A stretch of 64,000 nt of DNA from Simmondsia chinensis. Its lineage: Eukaryota > Streptophyta > Magnoliopsida > Caryophyllales > Simmondsiaceae. A model generated the notes under the pieces. That model saw only the letters and a list, made by a program, of their open reading frames with translations, searched no databases and was not told the DNA's origin. The position numbers were made by a program, and so were the translations under genes. The stretch covers positions 29,566,186-29,630,185 of the forward strand of contig JAGTTD010000002.1 of the NCBI GenBank assembly GCA_018398585.1, read 5' to 3'. Shown piece after piece: positions 56,313 through 64,000 of this stretch. How positions within the stretch are numbered: position 1 is the first letter of the stretch; the number at the start of each line of letters is the position of its first letter.

Positions 56313-56780
56313 AATTCCAATTCAATTAAATAAGCCATCATCATATGATGCACTCTTGAATAGAACTTTCTTAATACAATCGTGCCCCTGCCATCTTTGT
56401 CATTAGCCGTTACCATGCTGCTAGTTCTCCAATCAAACACTTCTTTCATATAACTAACCATCTCTTCTACAGTTGAATTTTCGAGTATCTAATACTGGAA
56501 CATATTCGACATCTAACATACGAATGTTGCAACTGACTAACTCTATAGTCTAGACTAACATTCCTAACGTTCTTGTCAACTTAGTAGATAAACTAGTAGC
56601 AAACTATAAAACTCTGAGCAACTACTAATGCTCCACATGTACTAAGATATCTTAAATCTCAGTGAGCATAACAGAATAGACAAGTAAGAACATATCAATA
56701 TTGATCGCAATGCATAAGAAAACAACCATGCTGAAAAAAAAAAATGTAAACAAATCATATAACATACAGGATTACTTTTC
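56313..56780 (-). pseudogene. Copia W gag remnant
   Basis: This stretch aligns with 14800-15130 of element Y (shared text such as TTTTCAAGTATCT or TTTTCGAGTATCTAATACTG). It has no open frame longer than about 50 codons. The identification rests on homology to Y only. Confidence 0.5.
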
Positions 56781-56799
56781 TTACTTTTAGCAGATAGTC

Positions 56800-57745
56800 A
56801 AAGTTCGAAGCTCACAATTTGACACTTACATGTATGCCGTGGTGACCCAACTAAACTACCCAAAACTCCCCGTCAGCGAGGCCGAATTAAGATGTCAAAA
56901 GGGTTGGAACATTTATCAATAAATATGTCTTCTTGTAAACTCATTACTAAACATATTTAACACACCACTCTACCCTCAACCACCAAGGTTATATAACAAA
57001 GCTCCTTGAGGAGGATAATGTAAACCCTAATCAAGTGTACACTGCTACCTCGACATCCATACAAGTCCACGAAGTACTCCACGTCGGCATGGCCGCACCC
57101 GTTCTTCTTACACTTCAGTCTATCATGAGAGATCTAACCTTGTATTCTCAAATGAACGCTCTCCCCCAGGAGCCGTAGCCCAACTACTATACTGCTAGAC
57201 CACTAACGGAGGTCATGAGTATTCACTTAAAAGCTCACTCCCACTTGATATTTTTAGTCTTGTGAATCTTTTAATATTTTTTACAAACAAACAAAGCATG
57301 GAATCCACCTAACTATTCTCTATATGTGTGTAATGATGAGCTAACAAATCTACCCGTTACTCCATGGGAGAGGGGCATAACGAATTATCAGTAAAATTAG
57401 AACTATTTTCAAATGATATGTTTCCCAAACATAATTAACTCAGTATTTCATCTTTGATCTCTAAGATAATATTACAATTCTCCCCAGGAGACTATCATAT
57501 TGTCCTAGTCAAGTGTATGCCATGGCCTAGATAGTAGTACAAGTAAACAAGATACTCCACGTCAGCATTGTCGCATCTACTTTTCTGTACCTCTATCTAT
57601 CCTAAAGAAGTCTAACCATGTATTTTGTGAACTAACGCCCTCCCCGGGGAGCAGCGTCTATCCATTATACTATTAGACTGGTAATTAAGACCATGCGGAA
57701 ACAATTCCTGTACCTTGCTCCCACTTCAAATTTTAAACGGTGGAT
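56800..57745. repeat. Duplicated leader block in W (two copies, about 0.47 kb)
   Basis: Copies at about 56810-57250 and 57320-57735 share anchors about 475 bp apart, such as CACACCACTCTACCCTCAACC and its partner near 57438, and CTCCACGTCGGCATGGCCGC with CTCCACGTCAGCATTGTCGC. The same duplication is in Y; Z has one copy. Confidence 0.7.
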
Positions 57746-58384
57746 CATTTTTTAAGTTTGAGTATCTCATAATCAATAATTAAAGTCATATTCTAAATTT
57801 TATTTAACCATTAAATAGAACTCTAATCAGATTAGGTTCCTTTAATTATTCAACCTATGTCAACTAATTTCAATAGATACATTATGAGAATTTTTCTTTC
57901 AAATAATTCAACTTTTGAAATATCTAATCATATTAGATCTATTTGAAAAATTCTCTCACTTGACGAAATCAAATATTTCACCAAGTTAAATGGCTTTATT
58001 ACTTTATTCACATTGTACATGATATTTAACTCATTTAAATAATACTGAACATGTGAACTAAAATTTAATAAATGTCATGTTATCAAACAATTTGAATAAC
58101 AACACTTAAGGCCAAAAGGTTGGAGCAATTAAACTGTTTTATGTACTCTTTTAGAAAAGATTATCGTATAATCTCAATTAGAATCTCATCCTAATTTTTT
58201 ATTTATTTATTTAAATTAATTAATATAATAAAATTAAAAAAAATATTTTTATAATGGGACACGTGCCAAACGCTTCCTCCTCCTTTTTAATTTTTTTTTT
58301 ATTTTTAAAATAAATAATTAAATACGATCTTAATGTCATTACATCATAAACCAAACATATAATCCTGTTAGATATTCTTTGTTT
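57746..58384 (-). other. Copia W leader, AT-rich
   Basis: AT-rich leader sequence contains a single degenerate palindromic motif (GATTATCGTATAATC near 58160) and repeated AATCTCATTAGAT-like words. Nothing is coding. Confidence 0.5.
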
Positions 58385-58387
58385 TGG

Positions 58388-60740
58388 ATTATATCCCTCC
58401 TAGACTTTGCGATGACTTATGAGCTAACAATTGCTAACACCTTCTTCAGAAAGCGTGATGACCATATCATCATGTATCAAAGCGGTGGGACAAAGACTCA
58501 AATTGACTACATACTACTAAGGAAAAGGGTACAAAGAGAATGCAGGGATTGCAAGGTTATCCTAGGGAAGGACCTTTCTAAACAACATAGGGTGGTGTGC
58601 GCGGATGTAAAGGTCAAGAAGAGGGCCAAGAGAAGCAGGAAAACTATGCAGAGACATACCCGCTAGAGGGATTTGAAGGGAGAGAAGTATAGAGCCTATA
58701 AGGAAAGAGCGGAATCAGAGCTCGATTGGGATGTGGAGGGAGATACAAACCGAATGTGGAACAAACTGGCTCAAAAGATTAGGGGACTGACATGCAAAGT
58801 TCTGGGCGAGTCAAAGGGCGGGGCACCTATCAACAGAGAGTCCTGATGGTGGTGTGAGGAGGCCTAACAAAGGATTAAGGTGAAACAGGACTTTTTAAGT
58901 AGCGGAAGCGTAGTGATGAAGAGGAAAAGTGACGTCAATATCATCAAGCCAAGAAGGAAGCAAAGAAGGCAATCAGAGAGGCACAATCAAGAGCATATGA
59001 GGAGTTCTACAAGAAGTTGGATACTAAGGAGGGAGCCAGGGATATGTACAAGATCACCAGAGCAAGAGAAAGGAAGACGAGGTACTTGGAGCAAGTAAAG
59101 TGCATAAAAGGAGAAGATGGACAAGTGCTAGTGGAAGGGCATCAAATTAGAGCTAGGTAGAAAGCCTACTTCCAAGATCTGTTCAACAATCAGGGAGACA
59201 CAGAGATAGTTCTAGGTGATCTCCAGACACCGGGGGAGTATTAGAACTACTACTATTGTAGGCGAATTACACCAAAGGAGATCAAGGAAGCCCTAAAACA
59301 TATGGGTAGCGGAAGAGCAATTGGTCCAGATTGAATACCCATTGAGGTATGGAAATGCCTTGGACAGAGGGGTATCAGCTGGCTGACAGAATTATTTAAG
59401 CAAATCCTTACGGGGAAGAAGATGCCTGAAAAATGGCGGAAGAGCACACTGGTCCCTATCTACAAGAACAAAGGCGACATCCAAAGTTGCGCCAACTATC
59501 AGGGGATCAAACTAATGTGCCACACTCTCAAGCTGTGGGAGTGAGTCATAGAAAGGAGGCTACGGCAACAGACGGAGGTGATGAGAACCAGTTCGGGTTT
59601 ATACCTGGGAGATCAACAATAGAAGCCATCCACCTTTTAAGGCAGACAATAGAGCAGTATAGGGAGAGACAAAAGGATCTCCACATAGTTTTCATTGATT
59701 TGGAGAAGGCGTATGATAGAGTGCCAAGAGGGGTACTATGGAGGGTTTTGGGTAGGAGAGGCATCCTCATGCCATATATCCGGGCCATTCGAGACATGTA
59801 TGAGGAGGCACATACTAATGTGCGCACAGGGGAAGGGGAGACAGACAATTTCCCTATTACAGTTAGGGTACACCAAGGTTCTGCCTTGAGTCCCTTTCTG
59901 TTCATTCTAGTCATGGATGAGCTCACTAGACACATCCAAGGAGAGGTGCCTTGGTGTATGCTTTCTACAGATGACATAGTTTTAGTGGGGGACTCCCGAG
60001 CGGACATAAATGAGAAGTTGGAATTGTGGAGAAGCACTTTGGAATTGAAGGGATTACGAATTATTAGATCTAAGACCGAGTACTTGGAATTCAAATTCGG
60101 CCATTCCACCGCGACTAGTACAGAGGATGTCAAGATAGAATTGGAGACCGTACCGAGTAAGAAGAGTTTCAGATACTTGGATTCCATGATACAGCAGAAC
60201 GGTGAGGTTGACGAGAATGTCAACAACAGGATTAACGTAGGCTAGCAGAAGTAGAGGATGGCCTTGGGGGTGCTTTGTGATAGAAAGTTCCCGCTAAAGC
60301 TAAAGGGAAAATACTACATTATGGTAGTGAGACCGGCCATGTTGTATGGGGCAAAGTGTCGCCTAATGAAACAACATCAAACACAGAGGATGAATGTGGC
60401 AAAGATGAGGATGCTACGCTAGAAGTGCGGCCACACAAGGAAGGATAGGATCAGGAATGATGTAATCAGAGGTAAATTAGGCATAGCCTCGATCGAGGAT
60501 AAATTGAGAGAGCACCGCTTGAGATGGTTTGGACAAGTTAGCAGGAGACCAACAACAACTCCAGTCAGGAGGTGTGAATAGCTACATACTACGCTAGGCA
60601 GAAGAGGGAGGGGAAGGCCAAAGAGGAGATGGATGGAGATGATCCGACACAACCTAACCCACCTAAACCTAAGGGAGGAGATGGCCTTAGATAGAGCACG
60701 ATGGAGGGCTAGCATAGTGGTAGCGGATGTGGTAGCATAG
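58388..60740 (+). pseudogene. RTE LINE D ORF: endonuclease end, linker, reverse transcriptase
   Basis: 58379-58666 has the endonuclease C-terminus ([34 protein letters not shown]). A frameshifted linker follows at 58680-59230. RT text at 59250-59520 includes NYQGIKLMCHTLKLWE. The open frame 59433-60245 (270 residues) holds NQFGFIPGRSTIEAIHLLRQ, IVFIDLEKAYDRVPRGVLW, VHQGSALSPFLFILVMDEL, then STDDIVLVGDS, where FADD has become STDD. The C-terminal part to 60740 matches the other copies ([28 protein letters not shown]). Stops at several points show it is dead. Confidence 0.88.
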
Positions 60741-61055
60741 AGTAGTGTGGCGAGTGACTGGTAGTTTTAAGATTTCTAGGCAGTCATAACCCCAGGTAGT
60801 GCACTTATCTGTTGTTTAGTTGCTTCCCGATTATTCGTCTATTATTAGCCATGTACTATTTGCTTTACTAGGTGCCCTGTAGTTGTCTTCTGTGGGGTAT
60901 ATTTTATACTGCTAGTTTAATATGGTGTCATAAGCTAATACTTTGTGGCTTCCATGGTTTCCAGGATACCATGTTCTCACGACGACTCAATCTTCAGTAT
61001 GGGGGTCCTCGTAAACAGCCTCTCTTCCACCTGGAAGGGGGAAGGCTGCGTACAT

Positions 61056-61072
61056 CCCCCCCCCCCCCCCCC
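61056..61072. repeat. 17-bp C run in LINE D 3' UTR
   Basis: It lies between GTACAT and AAAGACCCTGC, at the same position in the 3' UTR as the 36-bp G run of the minus-strand copy at 10867. Confidence 0.85.
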
Positions 61073-61134
61073 AAAGACCCTGCTTCGTGCAGGAGCACCT
61101 GTGGCACTGGGACTGTTGTTGTTGTTGTTGTATC

Positions 61135-61466
61135 ATAAAATATATAATAATTGAATAGTTTACACCTTGGTTCAAAATATATTCTTATTAGATTAATAAT
61201 CTAAATCATTGAATTCTTTGAATATCTAATTTCATTAGTTCCAATTTAGAATTATGCTCATTGATTGAATCATGACTCATCTAAAATTTTAAATAATATA
61301 AAACTATAATTAAGCTTCATTCTTGTTACTAAACTCTTTAACAATAATCTTCAGCATTACCTTTTTCCTTTAAAAAAATTTCTAATTTCATATATTCGTA
61401 ATTCTACATACTCAAATTTTATCAAACTTGATTCTTTTAATGTTAGTCATATATGTATTCAAAGTT
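61135..61466 (-). other. Copia W leader next to the primer site
   Basis: This is AT-rich non-coding sequence continuing the W leader interrupted by LINE D. It is colinear with the last 300 bp before the LTRs of Y and Z (for example TGTATTCAAAGTTGGCTCTAA compared with TGTAATTAGAGGTTGGCTCT). Confidence 0.6.
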
Positions 61467-61479
61467 GGCTCTAATACCA
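61467..61479 (-). other. Primer binding site of copia W
   Basis: The minus strand reads TGGTATTAGAGCC, one change from the initiator-Met site, two bases inside the LTR end. Confidence 0.85.
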
Positions 61480-61481
61480 AT

Positions 61482-63362
61482 TGTTGGGAACATATTTCAA
61501 AAAAAATATTTCCCTAGTGCGGGCGCAATAGAAAAATGAATTTAAAATTTTTAATTTTAAAGCTAAACCCCTGACCTAATTAAACTATTAAATTAGATCT
61601 TTATTTTACTCTAATTGGTACATAATATAACAAATGAAATATTATATAAAGCAAGTATACACATGGTATGTAGAATAAACAAAATAAAGAAAAAACTAAT
61701 TAAATATCAAATATTTAATTAAAACATGCTTGAAATGCGAACCCCGACTCCAACTTGAAGATCTGAATTTAGACGAACATTTCTTTACACCTCAAGGTCT
61801 TCTTCGCAATGTCCTCTTCTAGCACTACAAGTATGGGCACCTAAAAATAGTTAGTTTAGCAAAAATTTCAGAATTTTTCCTTTCAATCTTTCCAAAAAAT
61901 AATTTTTCAGAAAAATTATGCTAAATAAAAATTTTAGAAAACACCTAAAAACAATTTTTAGAGTGTTCGTCAAGGGGGAAAACCAAGTACCAAAACCAAA
62001 TTCATGAATTCTTCACGGTAAATATTGTATTTATATAACAAATTACCTAGCCATTAACCACGAGTATTTAACACATATGAAGCCCAGCGCTAACGTCATG
62101 TTGACATCAGCGAGGGCTTTTTCTTAATTTGAGGTGTAGAGCACGTGCATGCAGCAGCAACGCACTCGCAGAGCTGGCGATAGTCACACACCTACCTTCT
62201 TCTTTTTTGTTTTTATTTAAACTACAATATTTATCGTATTATATATTCATCTCATGTATATATTTATTTAGAATAAAAATTTATTTATCTCACAAATAAA
62301 TAATTTATCTCATGAATTCATTTTTAAATATTTTCAAACAATGCTTTAAGTTGAGGCTTGCAAAGGGAACTTTAGGACAATCTAACTCTGCTCCTGGGTC
62401 AAATCTAATTATCATCTCATGATAACAATTGATTACCATTTAGTAAAACTTAATTCCACAAAATAACTTTTATTGCACTCTAAAATCAAATATATTCCCT
62501 CGAGAATTTCCCAAATAATTCTTAATATGACAATTAAACCCTCTGTTAGATAAGCATGAGCAAAAAAATTACTTTAACTACTATCATTATTTTTCTCTCA
62601 TCTCTCGCCGTAGTTCTCGACTTGCACTTCTCAAACAATTCAATAATACAGAAACAATTGCCATACTAATCCCAATGTCAAACATATGGAATACTTTTCC
62701 AAATATTCTAGAATTTGTAAGTATATTTGCGTATCAAGTAAGAGGACATCTTTATCTAATTAGAGACTATAGATTTCAGGTAAAATAACTGTTCTCACTA
62801 CATTTCATGCCATTACCCAATGCAGGTAAGATTCAAGTCGAAACACTTTGACTAATCCTTTTGGTATATTAAAGCAATGAACAATCCATGAGCGAGTTCA
62901 GACTATTTTCTTGATTTAAAGTTATTGTCTTATAGAATTAATTATCTCTGATATTAATTAAAGAAACAACTGATTCAGGTAGTCCTACTCAATGTTTCAA
63001 TCTTATTGACAACACCAGTATAATACTCTTGGATCCCTATTCACCTAACCAAAATAAGTCATCAAAAGTACCATAATATAGTCTTGTAAGAAAAGTTGTC
63101 TAAACTTATCAGTGACTATATACATACTTTGGCAACATATCACTAGTTCGATCGAAGTCTATCTGTGGTTCAATATCATTGATCACTTAACCCAAACCTA
63201 ACTTGTTGTCTTGGACTATGTCCATCTCATGGAACTTTTTAGAAAACAATCACACGCACATTTGACTTCTAAAAAATAATCGGACATTAAATAAACAAAA
63301 TAATTTCATTTATCTAATATATAAAACTAAATAACTGGATTTTCAGGACACCATTTTTAACA
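61482..63362 (-). repeat. 5' LTR of copia W
   Basis: The LTR is 1881 bp from TGTTGGGAAC to ACACCATTTTTAACA, with intact TG..CA ends. It is related to the LTRs of Y and Z (shared CTCATGATAA, TAATTCCAC, ATCTCATGGAAC words) but clearly divergent, so it belongs to a third subfamily. Confidence 0.85.
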
Positions 63363-63363
63363 T

Positions 63364-63600
63364 CCGAACACCTTACTCTCCCGAACTATGCTGCTCTCCC
63401 TAACACCATACTCTCCCGAAGTATCCTACTCTCCCCAACACCCTACTCGCCCGAAGTATCTTACTCTCTCCACAACACCCTACTCTTTCGAAGTATCTTA
63501 ATCTCCCCCAACATCCTATTCTCTCCAAGTATCCAACTCTCCCCCCTAACATACTCTTCCCAAGTATCCTACTCTCCTCTACTACCTTACTCTCCTACTA
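63364..63600. repeat. 35-bp pyrimidine-rich minisatellite
   Basis: Variants of CCTACTCTCCCGAAGTATC occur at about 63371, 63406, 63441, 63478, 63514 and 63548, alternating with CTACTCTCCCCAACA. The period is 35-37 bp. Degenerate CCAACTCTCC words continue to about 63720. It abuts the end of the W LTR. Confidence 0.75.
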
Positions 63601-63719
63601 ATAGCCAACTCTTGTACCAACTATCCTAATATTACTCAACTCTCCCTCTCTAATAACCAACTCTCCCCCATTAGGCAACTTTCCCTAACCTATTGGCCAA
63701 CTCTGTCCAAATCTCCAAG

Positions 63720-64000
63720 AGCTACTAGCCAACTATAGAAGACCTTCTACTCATACCGAGCTAAGTATTCCACATAAGCTAAGTATCTCATTAGGCTTAC
63801 TATTCATTATTTACTATTTAACTGTGACTCTTACTGACTTAAGCATCGGAGAGGCTTCCCATGAACCAACCCACGGGACCCTCTGACCGCTTTGCTCGTT
63901 TTATAGGAAACACTGGGTAACTTTTGTAAGAGAGTATTAGTGAAGCATATCCAATAGGGTTGCTGAGCTATCATTATATAGAGGAATGTGCTGTAAAAAT
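63720..64000 (+). other. Gypsy LTR-like tail
   Basis: CTTACTGACTTAAGCATCGGAGAGG at 63830-63854 resembles the conserved word in Tat/Athila-type gypsy LTRs, also seen inverted at 2701-2725. The pyrimidine-rich array to the left may belong to the same element. Its ends are outside the window. Confidence 0.35.

Larger units (their letters stand above)
58385..61134 (+). mobile_element. RTE LINE D, 2.75 kb, 5'-truncated in endonuclease
   Basis: It starts inside the endonuclease and covers the whole RT and the 3' UTR with a 17-bp C run, ending in a (GTT)n tail. It is the longest LINE copy in the window. No clear target duplication was found. Confidence 0.85.
56313..63362 (-). mobile_element. Long-LTR copia element W, 5' half only
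   Basis: The 5' LTR (61482-63362), primer site (61467-61479), leader with duplicated blocks, and a gag piece are homologous to Y and Z. Homology begins sharply near 56313, where AATTCCAATTCAATT matches the gag region of Y near 14800. Pol, polypurine tract and 3' LTR are missing. An RTE LINE interrupts the leader at about 58385-61134. Confidence 0.7.

Overview
The window is repeat-dense nuclear DNA from a flowering plant. I see no intact host gene, rRNA gene, tRNA gene, CRISPR array or bacterial-type operon. The evidence is the repeat content: Ty1-copia elements with plant-type initiator-Met primer sites (TGGTATCAGAGC), a Ty3-gypsy chromovirus, a Tat/Ogre-like gypsy, L1-type and RTE-type LINEs, a CACTA transposon and a hAT-type MITE. 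Almost every coding stretch is broken by stops or frameshifts, so these are relics. The species cannot be named from the sequence.

Layout. Positions 1 to about 26100 hold an old copia element X on the minus strand. Its reverse transcriptase (RT) is split by a second copia element Y (1359-20815, LTRs of about 1.9-2.0 kb). Y is in turn split by a related element Z (4325-12524). X also carries a 488-bp hAT MITE with a perfect 8-bp target duplication (396-883) and a 5'-truncated L1 (22180-23476). Y carries a 5'-truncated RTE LINE (15171-16900). After an L1 fragment (about 26440-27430) and a possible LTR relic, a short-LTR copia element V spans 28303-48527 with 200-bp LTRs and target duplication ATTCC. 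V holds a 9.1-kb CACTA transposon (29453-38539) placed precisely inside its RT gene, and a 5.7-kb chromovirus (41026-46770) inside its gag. The CACTA contains two RTE LINE copies, one with its 5' end present, and an array of about fifteen 193-bp tandem units.

From 49291 to about 56300 lies the 5' part of a plus-strand Tat/Ogre-like gypsy element U, with two head-to-tail 1.25-kb LTR-like repeats, broken gag and an RTE LINE. From about 56313 to 63362 lies the 5' half of another long-LTR copia element W, with an RTE LINE inside it. A 35-bp minisatellite and a gypsy-LTR-like tail end the window.

The elements do not work together as a pathway. What the window records is an order of insertions, readable from target duplications and restored reading frames. 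No new biological system is evident. The most unusual structures are the CACTA with its internal satellite array, the LINE with a C-rich 5' leader, the palindromic 94-bp array in the leader of Z, and the tandem LTR-like repeats of U. Percent divergences quoted are hand counts over aligned stretches.
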